A stretch of 64,000 nucleotides of DNA from Paracoccus sp. (in: a-proteobacteria) (GTDB lineage: Bacteria; Pseudomonadota; Alphaproteobacteria; Rhodobacterales; Rhodobacteraceae), in NCBI RefSeq assembly GCF_030538495.1, contig NZ_JAUNTW010000008.1:18683-82682 (forward strand), read 5' to 3'. This document shows positions 18,213 to 27,232 of the stretch, piece after piece. Below the pieces are notes generated by a model. The model was not told the DNA's origin. It saw only the letters and a program-made list of their open reading frames with translations, and ran no database searches. A program made the position numbers and the translations under genes. Within the stretch, counting starts at the first letter, position 1; the number at the start of each line of letters is the position of its first letter.

Positions 18213-19205
18213 CTATAGTCCAAGCGCGTCGGCGATGTCTGCGATTAGTGCGTTGTGCGTGGCGGCGCGGTCAGTGCCGGGGGGATCGGTGCAAATCGGG
18301 TCGTCGTCATCCTGTTCCAGCAGCATGGCCCCCTGTTCCGTGCAGACCCTCAGAAAGGTGAAATGGAACGCGGGCGCAAATTCGGAATAGGTTGCGCCGG
18401 GGATGCGGGCGATCAGGTTGTGGCCATCCGGTCCGACATCGGTAGCCTTCATGCGCGTTTCGGCATCGCCCAGATTGATGAAATGGATCGGTGCTGTGTC
18501 GGTCAGGTCGGCAACCGCGCCGCCAAAGCCCGGATCGACCGCGACGGCGTGGCTTATGCGGGGGTCGCGGGTGGTGTCGCCAAAACCGCGGGCGGTGCTG
18601 AAATCCACCCCTCCGCGCAGGAACCAGCCGCAATCGGCGGCGTCGGGTCCGGTGGTGCAGTTGGCCTGTTGCGTTGCGCCGTCAAACCGGACGCCCGCCA
18701 GATTCAACGCCGTGGCGCCCCCCAGCGAAAAGCCCAGGACCGACACCCGCTCCGGGTCGATAAAGGGGGCAAAGGACGGGTCGGCCAGAGCCGCGTCCAG
18801 TGCCGCGGTCAGGTCATTGGCCCGCGCGGCAAGGTCGGTCGAGCGGCGGGGCGAGCTGTCGCCGCTGGTCGATCCGGGGTGATTGACGGCCAGCACAATC
18901 GCGCCGCGCTGCGCCAGACCTGATGACAGCCAGCCCAGACCGTCGGCATTGCCGCCCGATCCATGCGACAGCAGCACCAGCGGATGCGCCCCCGGCGCAA
19001 TCGGCGCGCCGACAAAGGCCGGCGTCGGTTCAAACAGCGCATTGCCGCCAATCGGCATCACATAACTGCGCCCGCCCGCCGGATACCAGACCGAAGCCGC
19101 GACCGGCCGCGCCCGATGCGCCGCATCCAGATCAAAGCGGTCATAGCCCGCAATATCCGCCGCGGCGGGGGTAGCCAGAATCAGGGTGATTGCGATGTGT
19201 TTCAT
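18213..19205 (-). CDS. exported alpha/beta hydrolase (dienelactone/PAF-acetylhydrolase type)
   Basis: The 330-residue protein begins with a signal peptide (MKHIAITLILATPAAA, cleavage near ADIA). It has an oxyanion-region HGSGGN, the nucleophile motif GFSLGG (about residue 180), and late Asp/His candidates, the pattern of platelet-activating-factor acetylhydrolase-like or dienelactone-like hydrolases. Six cysteines (e.g. NCTTG, DCGWF, VCTEQG, ICTDP) suggest periplasmic disulfides. ATG 19205 has AGAGGA five bases upstream. It is divergent from a membrane AraC regulator that may control it. Confidence 0.85.
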   Translation of the reverse strand: MKHIAITLILATPAAADIAGYDRFDLDAAHRARPVAASVWYPAGGRSYVMPIGGNALFEPTPAFVGAPIAPGAHPLVLLSHGSGGNADGLGWLSSGLAQRGAIVLAVNHPGSTSGDSSPRRSTDLAARANDLTAALDAALADPSFAPFIDPERVSVLGFSLGGATALNLAGVRFDGATQQANCTTGPDAADCGWFLRGGVDFSTARGFGDTTRDPRISHAVAVDPGFGGAVADLTDTAPIHFINLGDAETRMKATDVGPDGHNLIARIPGATYSEFAPAFHFTFLRVCTEQGAMLLEQDDDDPICTDPPGTDRAATHNALIADIADALGL

Positions 19206-19327
19206 GGTGTCCTCTGATGTGTTGGATGGGGTCAGGATGGGGGATTGCGGCGGCTGTGGCGTCCCAGATCCCGGATTCAGTTCGCCACTATCGCGATTTC
19301 GGACCATAACCGGGCCAGAGGTGATTC

Positions 19328-20305
19328 ATGATTATGCTGCCCATTCCCGCCTTTGCCGGGGTTATCCTGATCTGGTTGGCGATCCGGGCCATGCTGGCAG
19401 ATCGGCGGCTGCTGGCGCTGTTTTTGGGGGCCTGCGCGCTGCAATCGCTGGTCGTGGCCTTGGTTGCGGGGTGGGGGGTGGACGCGCTGCGTCCTATTGC
19501 CCCGGTGACGGCGGCGCTGATTCCGCCGCTGGCCTGGATCACGCTGCGGGTGGGGATGATGGGCGCGGTCTGTGGGCGCGCGATGCTGCCGCATCTGGCG
19601 GGGCCGGTTGCGGTGCTGGTCTGTCGGCTGGTGCTGCCTGTGGCCTTGGATGCGGTGATCCCGCTGCTGTTTGCGGGCTATGGCGGTGCGATTTTGTGGC
19701 GGCTGCGCGGGGCGGTTGATTTGCCGCAGGCGCGGATCAGCGCGGGGGAGTGGCCCGCGCGCATCTGGCGGGGCTTGGGCTGGGCGCTGATTGCCTCGGG
19801 CGTCAGTGATGTGCTGATCGGGCTGGCCTATGGGGTCGGGCGGCCCGATCTGGCGGAGCTGGTCATCAGTCTGGGATCGTCGCTGTCGATTTTGGTCATC
19901 GGCGCGCTGTCGGCCCTGCCCGAGGCCAGCGGCGGCGATGCCCCCGAACCCGCACCGGCGCCGGTGGTCGCGGATGCGGATGATGTCGACATTGTTGCGC
20001 GTCTGGATGAGGTCTTGACCCGCGACCGGGTGCATCTGGACCCGAACCTGACGCTGGCCCGTCTGGCGCGGCGGCTGCGCCTGCCGGATAAGCGGTTATC
20101 GGCGGCGGTGAACCGGGTCAGTGGCGGGAATGTGTCACGATACATCAACGGCTGGCGGGTGCGTCATGCCTGCGATTTGTTGGATCAGGGGCGCAGCGTG
20201 ACCGACGCCATGCTGGACAGCGGGTTTAACACCAAGTCCAATTTCAACCGCGAATTTCTGCGCGTGGCGGGGATGCCGCCGGGGCAGTGGCGGGCGCGGG
20301 TTTGA
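19328..20305 (+). CDS. membrane-anchored AraC-family regulator
   Basis: The 325-residue protein has about six to seven hydrophobic helices in residues 1-190 and a C-terminal AraC/XylS double HTH (LTLARLARRLRLPDKRLSAA; GRSVTDAMLDSGFNTKSNFN; final AGMPPGQWR). Such membrane AraC regulators are common in proteobacteria; their ligands are mostly unknown. Divergent from the exported hydrolase, 122 bases apart, which is the most likely target. Confidence 0.9.
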   Translation: MIMLPIPAFAGVILIWLAIRAMLADRRLLALFLGACALQSLVVALVAGWGVDALRPIAPVTAALIPPLAWITLRVGMMGAVCGRAMLPHLAGPVAVLVCRLVLPVALDAVIPLLFAGYGGAILWRLRGAVDLPQARISAGEWPARIWRGLGWALIASGVSDVLIGLAYGVGRPDLAELVISLGSSLSILVIGALSALPEASGGDAPEPAPAPVVADADDVDIVARLDEVLTRDRVHLDPNLTLARLARRLRLPDKRLSAAVNRVSGGNVSRYINGWRVRHACDLLDQGRSVTDAMLDSGFNTKSNFNREFLRVAGMPPGQWRARV

Positions 20306-20364
20306 TCCGAAGGGGATGCGCCGGGGGCGGGTGCCTCCGGCGGGGATATTTTGGCACAGAAGAT
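20291..20364 (+). repeat. dispersed 3' element, copy 4
   Basis: The core at 20333-20364 is identical to copy 3 over 32 bases, again directly 3' of a plus-strand gene, with the same 18-base sequence around the stop codon. Confidence 0.88.
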
Positions 20365-20390
20365 AGATGGGGCTGTGCTGAGGTTCGGCG

Positions 20391-21158
20391 TTATTTGGTG
20401 GTGCCGACGATGGCGAACCATGCGCCCTGTGGGTCTGTGGCCACGGTGATATAGGCGGGGCCGGGGACTTCGGCCGGGCCGTGGTGGATGGCACCGCCTG
20501 CGGCTGTGATGCGTTCGGCCACGGTGCTGACCGGATCGCTGACCCCGAAATAGGGCAGCCAGACCGGCATCGGCGCATCGCCCAGTCCCATGATCGCGCC
20601 GATATCGGCACCGGCGTGGTGGAACAGTTGATAGGTTCCCATGCTGCCCATCGGCATGGCTTGGCCCGGCGTCCAGCCCATCAGTGCGCCGTAGAATGAC
20701 AGGGCCGCGGCGGGGTCGGTGGTCATTAACTCGTTCCAGTTGCCATGACCCGCGCGGGACTGGTCAAAGGCCGCGTTTCCGGTGCCGTCCTCCATCGGTT
20801 CGGGCTGCATCAGGCCAAAGGCCGCGCCCTGCGGGTCGGTCGCCACGGCAAAGCGGCCCGTTCCCGGCATGTCCATGGCGGGCATCAGGATCTGGCCGCC
20901 TGCGTCGGTGATGGCCTGCACGGCCGCGTCGCAGTCATCGACTGCGAAATAGATCAGCCAGTTCGGCGGGATATCTGTGTCCTGTTGCGGCGCGATCCCT
21001 GCGACCATGCCCGCAGGCGTGCGCGCCAGATGATAGGTCATGTCGGCGGAGCTGGAATCGGTGACGTCCCAGCCCAGAATATCGCTGTAAAAGGCCCCTG
21101 CGCCGGGCAGGTCGGTGGTTGTCAGTTCATACCAGAACGGTGTGCCGTGGTGGGTCAT
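20391..21158 (-). CDS. two-domain VOC (glyoxalase-fold) protein
   Basis: The 255-residue protein holds two VOC modules, at about residues 6-120 (PFWYELTTTDLPGAGAFYSD … ATDPQGAAFGL) and 140-255 (WNELMTTDPAAALSFYGALM … ATDPQGAWFAI). This two-module form is like bacterial glyoxalase/bleomycin-resistance-type proteins of unknown substrate. ATG 21158 overlaps the end of the upstream VOC gene by four bases. Confidence 0.9.
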   Translation of the reverse strand: MTHHGTPFWYELTTTDLPGAGAFYSDILGWDVTDSSSADMTYHLARTPAGMVAGIAPQQDTDIPPNWLIYFAVDDCDAAVQAITDAGGQILMPAMDMPGTGRFAVATDPQGAAFGLMQPEPMEDGTGNAAFDQSRAGHGNWNELMTTDPAAALSFYGALMGWTPGQAMPMGSMGTYQLFHHAGADIGAIMGLGDAPMPVWLPYFGVSDPVSTVAERITAAGGAIHHGPAEVPGPAYITVATDPQGAWFAIVGTTK

Positions 21159-21583
21159 TTGGTATCCTCCATCCCGAAGCTGACCATCCAGCTGGTGCCG
21201 AAACGGTCTTTGCACATGCCAAAGCCTTTGGCGAAAAAGGTCGGCAGAAAGGGCATGATGACCGTGCCGCCTTGCGCCAATCCGTCAAACAGGGCGCGGG
21301 CGGCGTCGTCTGTGTCGCGCGACACAGCGATTGACACGCCCGCCTGCGGCACGCCGCCAAATTGCGGCGGCATATCCGCGCCCATCAGAACCGCGCCATC
21401 CGGCAGCGTCAGTTGCGCATGCATCGCCCAGTTTTTCTGATCATCGGGCAATGCGGGCATTTGCGGATTGGGCGGCGCATCGGAAAAGCGCATGACCTGC
21501 GCCGTGCCGCCGAACAATTCGGCGTAGCGCGCAAAGGCATCGGCACATTCGCCCTGAAACGACAGATAGGGGGTAAAACTCAT
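21155..21583 (-). CDS. PhnB-like VOC protein
   Basis: The 142-residue protein starts MSFTPYLSFQGECADAFARY and has FGGTAQVMRF and the late FGTSWMVSF, typical of the PhnB/3-demethylubiquinone-methyltransferase-like VOC family (function unclear). AAGGA lies six bases before ATG 21583. It is the first gene of a two-gene operon with the two-domain VOC gene. Confidence 0.9.
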   Translation of the reverse strand: MSFTPYLSFQGECADAFARYAELFGGTAQVMRFSDAPPNPQMPALPDDQKNWAMHAQLTLPDGAVLMGADMPPQFGGVPQAGVSIAVSRDTDDAARALFDGLAQGGTVIMPFLPTFFAKGFGMCKDRFGTSWMVSFGMEDTK

Positions 21584-21930
21584 GACCAATCCTTATGGCT
21601 GCGGTCGAATCATCCCTATGGTGCGGCAGGTTGGGCCGGTCTGGCAAGCGTGCTGACCGGGGGGTTTGGGCGTGGCGCGGAGGCCGGGCGTGCCGTGGCG
21701 TGACGTCTTGGTCAACGCAATAATGTATGCGCAATATTTTGTGTCGTCGGGTGCATCGTGCGGAAGAATATTTCATTTCAGGCTGTCGGCAATCGTGCAG
21801 GGTTGCCTTTTGTGCGTTCCTCACGTTAATCGGTATGGCAAGGCCCCGCCGCGCATGGATGGGCACAAATGCAGGCTCTATTTTTTGTGTGCATCGTGTC
21901 GTTAATAATAATGAGACCAGAGTGAGAGTT
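21584..21930. other. 347-base intergenic region upstream of luxR
   Basis: It separates the start of the minus-strand VOC operon from the plus-strand luxR. The right half (about 21715-21930) is noticeably richer in A+T than the surroundings and presumably holds the luxR promoter. I see no gene and no clear 20-bp lux-box palindrome. Confidence 0.55.
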
Positions 21931-22542
21931 ATGGCGCCTCGCCCAGAAATTAACGCCGGCCTCAAGGAGTTGGAGGGTTATGCCCCCAGCGGTTATTTCT
22001 TGGGACTTCACATTCGTTTTGCCGCGCCGCTGTTGCAGGTTCAGACCTATTCCGAAGACTGGTCGCAATTTTATTCCAACAATGGCTATGCCCTGCGTGA
22101 CCCGACAATCGCGTGGGGATTTTCCACGCTTGGCGCCTGCCGATGGTCCGCGCTGCCGGTGCCGGACCCCTTTGATATTCTGCAAGAGGCCGCGGCCCAT
22201 GGCATGACCTTTGGCGTCACCGTGTCCTGCGGCCCGATCAGTTCGCGTACGATTGCCAGCTTTACCCGCAGCGACCGGGAATATCTGGATAACGAAATCG
22301 AACATCTGGTGCGAATCGTTCATCACATGCACGAATTGGTGGAACCGCCCGCCAGCCTGACCAAAGCCCAGGTCGAGGCGTTGCGCTGCGTGGCCGAAGG
22401 GCATCGCCACGCCGCCGCCGCCGCCCGTCTGGGCATTACAGAAAGCGCGTTCAAGGCGCGGCTTATTTCGGTGCGCGACCGGTTGAATGCGCGAACAACC
22501 GCCGAGGCCTTGCAGCGCGCAAAAGAATATCGGTTGCTTTAG
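21931..22542 (+). CDS. LuxR-family quorum-sensing regulator
   Basis: The 203-residue protein has an autoinducer-binding domain with the conserved W44, Y48, D57 and P58 (DWSQFY…YALRDP) and a C-terminal LuxR HTH (about residues 138-195, LTKAQVEALRCVAEG…). It lies 54 bases upstream of a LuxI-type synthase, so it should bind that acyl-homoserine lactone. ATG 21931 is preferred since homology begins shortly after; the frame is open further upstream but of unlike composition. Confidence 0.92.
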   Translation: MAPRPEINAGLKELEGYAPSGYFLGLHIRFAAPLLQVQTYSEDWSQFYSNNGYALRDPTIAWGFSTLGACRWSALPVPDPFDILQEAAAHGMTFGVTVSCGPISSRTIASFTRSDREYLDNEIEHLVRIVHHMHELVEPPASLTKAQVEALRCVAEGHRHAAAAARLGITESAFKARLISVRDRLNARTTAEALQRAKEYRLL

Positions 22543-22557
22543 TATTTTGTTAACGAT

Positions 22558-22572
22558 CCCTTCCTATAAGGG
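22558..22572. promoter_or_regulatory. inverted repeat between luxR and luxI
   Basis: CCCTTCCTATAAGGG is a 5-bp inverted repeat with a 5-base spacer, 25 bases before luxI. It could be part of a LuxR operator but is shorter than a classical lux box. Confidence 0.3.
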
Positions 22573-22596
22573 TTCTGCTGACGCAGGAGATCATGG

Positions 22597-23187
22597 ATGC
22601 AGATCACGACCCTTTCATTTACCAACCTGCATGAACACGGAGAGCTGTTCGCGAACCTGTTCCGTGCGCGCCGTCAAAGTTTTATCGTCCAGAAAAACTG
22701 GAACCTTCCCGAATCCGAAGGGATGGAATTTGATCAATATGATACGCCGCAAAGCCGATGGATTGCCATTCACGATATGGGGCAGGTGCTGGCCGGTATT
22801 CGCCTGACGCCCACAACCGCGCGCTGCGGGATTTATTCCTATATGATCCGCGACGCTCAGGAAGGGATATTGGGCGGCAGTATCCCGCAGGATTTGCTGT
22901 TTGATCCCGCGCCGGTTGACCCGCAGATATGGGAATGTTCGCGCGTTTTTGTCAGCCACGCCATCCCGCAGGCCTATCGCCGCAAGGTTCATTTCAAGAT
23001 GGTCGAGGCGATGACATCATCCGCGCGCGATATGGGGGCCACGGGGCTGATTGCCCTGACCGGGGCGAACTGGCCGCGTTGGTATGGCCGCTGCGGGCTG
23101 GAAGCCAAGGCCATGGGGCCGGAAATGTGGATCGACGACGGCTATTTCCAGTGCGTGATGATTAACCTTGCGGGCAAGATGCACTAG
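22597..23187 (+). CDS. acyl-homoserine-lactone synthase (LuxI family)
   Basis: The 196-residue protein has the invariant LuxI residues R25, F29, W35, D46, D49 and R69 and the ECSRVFV block. It makes an acyl-HSL from S-adenosylmethionine and acyl-ACP; the acyl chain cannot be read from sequence. AGGAG at seven bases supports ATG 22597 over an out-of-frame ATG at 22593. Forms a QS pair with luxR. Confidence 0.95.
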   Translation: MQITTLSFTNLHEHGELFANLFRARRQSFIVQKNWNLPESEGMEFDQYDTPQSRWIAIHDMGQVLAGIRLTPTTARCGIYSYMIRDAQEGILGGSIPQDLLFDPAPVDPQIWECSRVFVSHAIPQAYRRKVHFKMVEAMTSSARDMGATGLIALTGANWPRWYGRCGLEAKAMGPEMWIDDGYFQCVMINLAGKMH

Positions 23188-23201
23188 GGTTCACCGCAAG
23201 G
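23166..23201 (+). terminator. stem-loop over the luxI stop
   Basis: CCTTGCGG (23166-23173) pairs perfectly with CCGCAAGG (23194-23201). There is no T-run, so it may stabilise the message or end transcription weakly. Confidence 0.35.
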
Positions 23202-23236
23202 CTGTGCGATAATCGCGCGGCTGATTGTGGGAATCT

Positions 23237-24550
23237 ATGGCTGATCTGTTTGACTCTGACCCGGCGCGCGGTGCTGAACTCGCGCGCAACCGCCCGCTGG
23301 CGGATCGCATCCGTCCGGCGCGTTTGGCGGATGTGATTGGGCAAGACCGGGTGTTGGGGTCGGATGGGCCGCTGGGTGCGATGCTGGCCGCGGGCAGTTT
23401 GTCATCGCTGATCCTGTGGGGGCCGCCGGGGGTGGGAAAAACCACCATCGCGCGGCTGCTGGCGGATGAAACCGATCTGGCCTTTGTGCAGATCAGCGCG
23501 ATTTTCACCGGGGTTCCGGATCTGCGTAAGGTCTTTGACGCCGCTAAATTGCGCCGGCAGCAGGGGCGCGGCACGCTGTTGTTTGTGGATGAAATCCACC
23601 GTTTCAATAAGGCGCAACAGGACAGTTTCCTGCCGCATATGGAGGATGGGACAATCCTGTTGGTCGGCGCCACCACGGAAAACCCGTCCTTTGAATTAAA
23701 TGCCGCCGTGTTGTCGCGCGCGCAGGTCATTGTTCTGGAACGGTTAAGCCTGTCCGATCTGGAACTGTTGGCACAACGGGCGGAACGGGAATTGGGGCGC
23801 GCGCTGTTATTGACGCCGGAGGCGCGCGCGGCGTTGTTCGATATGGCGGATGGCGACGGGCGCGCGGCGCTGAACCTGATCGAACAGGTCGCGGCATGGC
23901 GGCTGACGGCACCCCTTGATGCCGCCGCGCTGTCGCAGCGCCTGATGCGGCGCGCGGCGAAATATGACAAATCCGGGGATGAACATTACAATCTTATCAG
24001 CGCGTTGCACAAATCGGTCCGGGGCAGTGATCCCGACGCCGCGCTGTATTGGTTCGCCCGCATGTTAGAGGGGGGCGAGGATCCGCGTTATCTCGCCCGC
24101 CGCCTGAACCGTATGGCGGTTGAGGATATTGGCTTGGCCGACCCGTCCGCCGCGCGGTTCTGTCTGGATGCCTGGGCGATGTATGAACGGCTGGGCAGCC
24201 CGGAAGGTGAATTGGCCTTGGCTCAGGCGGTGATTTATCTGGCCTTGGCCCCGAAATCCAATGCGGGTTACGTTGCGTATAAGGCCGCGCGGGATCAGGC
24301 GCGGCGCACGGGCAGTTTGATGCCGCCCGCGCATATCCTGAACGCGCCCACAAAAATGATGAAAGATCAAGGCTATGGCGCGGGTTACGCCTATGATCAC
24401 GATGCCGAAGATGGGTTCAGCGGCCAGAATTATTTCCCCGACGGGATGAAGCGCCCGGTTCTGTATGTCCCGGTTGAACGCGGTTTTGAACGCGACCTGA
24501 AAAAGCGGCTGGACTGGTTTGTTCAGCAGCGGCTGCGGCGCGGCGGTTGA
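23237..24550 (+). CDS. rarA: replication-associated recombination protein A (MgsA/RarA)
   Basis: The 437-residue AAA+ ATPase has Walker A GPPGVGKTT, Walker B LLFVDEIHRFNKAQQD, sensor-1 LVGATTENPSF, and the C-terminal tetramerisation part (YLPDG-like NYFPDGM near the end). It acts at stalled replication forks with SSB. ATG 23237 opens MADLFDSD; an earlier in-frame start at 23225 is possible. Confidence 0.96.
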   Translation: MADLFDSDPARGAELARNRPLADRIRPARLADVIGQDRVLGSDGPLGAMLAAGSLSSLILWGPPGVGKTTIARLLADETDLAFVQISAIFTGVPDLRKVFDAAKLRRQQGRGTLLFVDEIHRFNKAQQDSFLPHMEDGTILLVGATTENPSFELNAAVLSRAQVIVLERLSLSDLELLAQRAERELGRALLLTPEARAALFDMADGDGRAALNLIEQVAAWRLTAPLDAAALSQRLMRRAAKYDKSGDEHYNLISALHKSVRGSDPDAALYWFARMLEGGEDPRYLARRLNRMAVEDIGLADPSAARFCLDAWAMYERLGSPEGELALAQAVIYLALAPKSNAGYVAYKAARDQARRTGSLMPPAHILNAPTKMMKDQGYGAGYAYDHDAEDGFSGQNYFPDGMKRPVLYVPVERGFERDLKKRLDWFVQQRLRRGG

Positions 24551-24684
24551 CTTTGACCCTGTGGCGCGGGACATCTGCGGGATGATGAATCCCGTGTTTC
24601 AGGTCGCAATCGGCGGGCCGGTGCGCGCTTGGGGGCAACCCGCGCGCTGCGGGCGGGGTTAACCATCGGAAAAGGATTATGGGG

Positions 24685-25734
24685 ATGAGCGGCGTTCAAA
24701 CCATCCGGGTTGGCCGGGACGAAGGCGATCAGCGGCTGGACCGTTGGCTGAAAAAGCGGTTTCCGCAGCTGACGCAAGGCGCGGTCGAAAAGATGTGCCG
24801 CACCGGGCAGTTGCGCGTGGATGGCGGGCGGGTCAAGGCCGGCGACCGGATCGAAGCGGGGTCCGAGGTGCGCGTGCCGCCTTTGCCTGACGCCGCGCCC
24901 GCGCGCCCGAAATCGGACGGGCCGCGCCTGCCTGACAGCGATGTGGCGATGATTCAGCGCGCGGTTTTGTGGAAAGACGAACATATCATCGCGCTGAACA
25001 AACCCCCCGGCCTGCCCAGTCAGGGCGGCAGCGGGCAGGGCAACCGGCATGTGGACGGGCTGACCGGCGCGCTGATGTTCGGTTTCAAGGACCGGCCGAA
25101 ACTGGTGCATCGTCTGGATAAGGACACGTCCGGCGTGTTGTTGCTGGCGCGCACCGATCGCATCGCCCGCGCCCTGTCCGAAGCGTTTCGGTCGCGCACC
25201 ACGCGCAAGATTTACTGGGCCGCTGTCGCCGGGGCGCCTCAGCCGCGCATGGGGACGATCCGGTATGGATTGGTGAAGGCCCCCGGTCATGGTCGCGGCG
25301 GTGAAGGCGAAAAGATGATCGCCGTCCTGCCCCGCGACATTGACACGACCGAGGGCGCGAAACGCGCCACGACCGATTATGCCGTGCTGGATGCGCTGGG
25401 GACGCGGGCCAGTTGGTGCGCCTTGGTTCCCATCACCGGGCGGACGCATCAGCTGCGCGCGCATATGGCCGAACTGGGCCATCCCATTGTTGGGGATGGG
25501 AAATATGGCGGCTCGGGTCAGGAAAATCTGGGCGACGGCTGGGGTGCGCAATTGGGCGGCGAAATCAGCCGCAAACTGCATTTGCACGCGCGCAGCATCA
25601 GCTTTGACCACCCGATCACGAAAAAACGCATCACGCTGACCGCGCCGTTGCCCGACCATATGGTGCGGACGTGGAAAACGCTGGGCTGGCACGAAAACGA
25701 CGTTCCCGATGATCCCTTTGCCGAGGTCGAATGA
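24685..25734 (+). CDS. RluC/RluD-family pseudouridine synthase
   Basis: The 349-residue protein has an N-terminal S4 RNA-binding domain (DQRLDRWLKKRFPQL) and the RluA-family catalytic motif HRLDKDTSG with the essential Asp, plus GRTHQLRAHM. It probably modifies 23S rRNA uridines. ATG 24685 gives eight bases to AAGGA, better than ATG 24679. Four-base overlap with the following HAD gene. Confidence 0.93.
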   Translation: MSGVQTIRVGRDEGDQRLDRWLKKRFPQLTQGAVEKMCRTGQLRVDGGRVKAGDRIEAGSEVRVPPLPDAAPARPKSDGPRLPDSDVAMIQRAVLWKDEHIIALNKPPGLPSQGGSGQGNRHVDGLTGALMFGFKDRPKLVHRLDKDTSGVLLLARTDRIARALSEAFRSRTTRKIYWAAVAGAPQPRMGTIRYGLVKAPGHGRGGEGEKMIAVLPRDIDTTEGAKRATTDYAVLDALGTRASWCALVPITGRTHQLRAHMAELGHPIVGDGKYGGSGQENLGDGWGAQLGGEISRKLHLHARSISFDHPITKKRITLTAPLPDHMVRTWKTLGWHENDVPDDPFAEVE

Positions 25735-26387
25735 AGCTGGTTATTTTTGATGTCGATGGCACGCTGGCGGACAGTCAGGGCCTGATCGACCACGCCATGC
25801 GGTTTGCGTTTCGGGCGGCGGGGCTGGACCCTCTGCCGCGCGAACGGGTGTTAAGCATCGTTGGTTTGTCGCTGCCCGAGGCGGCGGCCACGCTGTTGCC
25901 TGATGCGGATGAGGCCACGCGCGCGCAGGTCGTGCAGGGCTATCGCGAGGCTTACGCGCAGGCGCGGATGGCGCAGGCGGCGCCTCTCTATCCCGGTGCG
26001 GTTGATTGTCTGGACCGGCTGGCCGTGCGCGACGATCTGTTGCTGGCGGTTGCGACGGGAAAATCGCGGCGTGGTCTGGATGCGTTGCTGGCCGCGCATG
26101 ATTTGCAAGGGCGGTTCATCAGTTTGCAAACGGCGGATGGCCACCCGTCCAAACCGCATCCGTCGATGCTGTTTGCGGCGATGTCGGATGCGGGCGTCGA
26201 TCCGGCGGATGCGGTGATGGTGGGCGATACCAGCTTTGACATGGATATGGCGCGCGCCGCCGGAATGGCGGGGTTTGGCGTCGCGTGGGGTTATCACCCC
26301 GTTCAGGCGCTGCGTGATGCGGGCGCGGCGATGATCGCCACGGATTTTCCCGAACTGACCCAAGCGATTGAAAGGTGGGCGGAATGA
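25731..26387 (+). CDS. HAD-superfamily phosphatase (Gph-like)
   Basis: The 218-residue protein has HAD motif I FDVDGTLADS, motif II ATGKS, the lysine in KPHPS and motif IV VGDTSFDMDMA. It is similar to phosphoglycolate phosphatase and pyrophosphatase PpaX. ATG and stop overlap both neighbours (ATGA), so it is translated in a coupled operon with the pseudouridine synthase and atp12. Confidence 0.93.
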   Translation: MKLVIFDVDGTLADSQGLIDHAMRFAFRAAGLDPLPRERVLSIVGLSLPEAAATLLPDADEATRAQVVQGYREAYAQARMAQAAPLYPGAVDCLDRLAVRDDLLLAVATGKSRRGLDALLAAHDLQGRFISLQTADGHPSKPHPSMLFAAMSDAGVDPADAVMVGDTSFDMDMARAAGMAGFGVAWGYHPVQALRDAGAAMIATDFPELTQAIERWAE

Positions 26388-27103
26388 CCGAATGGAAAGC
26401 GCGCCGTTTTTGGGAACAGGCCGAACCCCGCGCGGTTGATGGCGGGTTTGAAGTCGCATTGGACGGGCGCAGCCTGCGCACGCCGGGGAAACATGCGCTG
26501 ATTTTGCCGACGCGGGCCTTGGCGCAGGCGGTTGCGGATGAATGGAACGCGCAGGGCGAATTAATCCAGCCGCAGACGATGCCGCTGACCCGCGCGGTGA
26601 ATTCGGCGGTTGAAAAGGTCGCACCACAATTTGATGGCGTGGTGGATATGCTGGCCGAATATGGCGCGACGGACCTGTTATGTTACCGCGCCACCGACCC
26701 CGAGGATTTGATTCGCGCCCAAGCCGCTGCGTGGGATCCTCTGATGGATTGGGCGGCCACGGAATTGCGCGCGCCGCTGCGGATGACGCATGGTGTGATC
26801 CCGGTGGATCAGGACGCGGGCAGTCTGGCGCGGCTGCGGGCGGAAATTGCGGGGCTGGATATATGGGGCGTCACCGCGCTGCATGATCTGGTGACGCTGC
26901 CGGGGTCGCTGATCATCGGGCTGGCGGTGATCCGTGGGCGCATCACGCCGGATCAGGCGCATGATCTGTCCCGCGTGGACGAAAATTTTCAGATCAGCCG
27001 CTGGGGCGCGGATGACGACGCGACCGAGGCCGCCGAAACCCGCCGTCAGGCGATTCTGACCGCGGGGCGGCTGTGGCACCTGCTGCGCAATGATCTTGCT
27101 TAG
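26384..27103 (+). CDS. Atp12-family F1-ATPase assembly chaperone
   Basis: The 239-residue protein matches ATP12: RFW..A, F.V.LDGR.LRTP, the ADEW and MPLTR blocks, DLLCYRA, and the WD..L.W segment. Atp12 chaperones F1 alpha in mitochondria and alphaproteobacteria, so its presence supports an alphaproteobacterial origin. ATG 26384 overlaps the HAD stop by four bases. Confidence 0.95.
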   Translation: MTEWKARRFWEQAEPRAVDGGFEVALDGRSLRTPGKHALILPTRALAQAVADEWNAQGELIQPQTMPLTRAVNSAVEKVAPQFDGVVDMLAEYGATDLLCYRATDPEDLIRAQAAAWDPLMDWAATELRAPLRMTHGVIPVDQDAGSLARLRAEIAGLDIWGVTALHDLVTLPGSLIIGLAVIRGRITPDQAHDLSRVDENFQISRWGADDDATEAAETRRQAILTAGRLWHLLRNDLA

Positions 27104-27107
27104 GTTC

Positions 27108-27136
27108 TTGACGCAGGCGCATGATCCGAACAGTAT
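27108..27136 (+). promoter_or_regulatory. candidate promoter of bztABCD
   Basis: TTGACG (27108-27113) lies 17 bases before CAGTAT (27131-27136), which gives a start about 90 bases before bztA. The -35 is good and the -10 weak, as is usual in this group. Confidence 0.45.
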
Positions 27137-27232
27137 TGCCCTATCGGTTGGCGGAAAGCTGCCGAACATCAAAGGCGGCGCAGTCCGCTGACCAAATCTT
27201 GCGCATCGCGCAGGGCCAACACAGAGGTTGAT

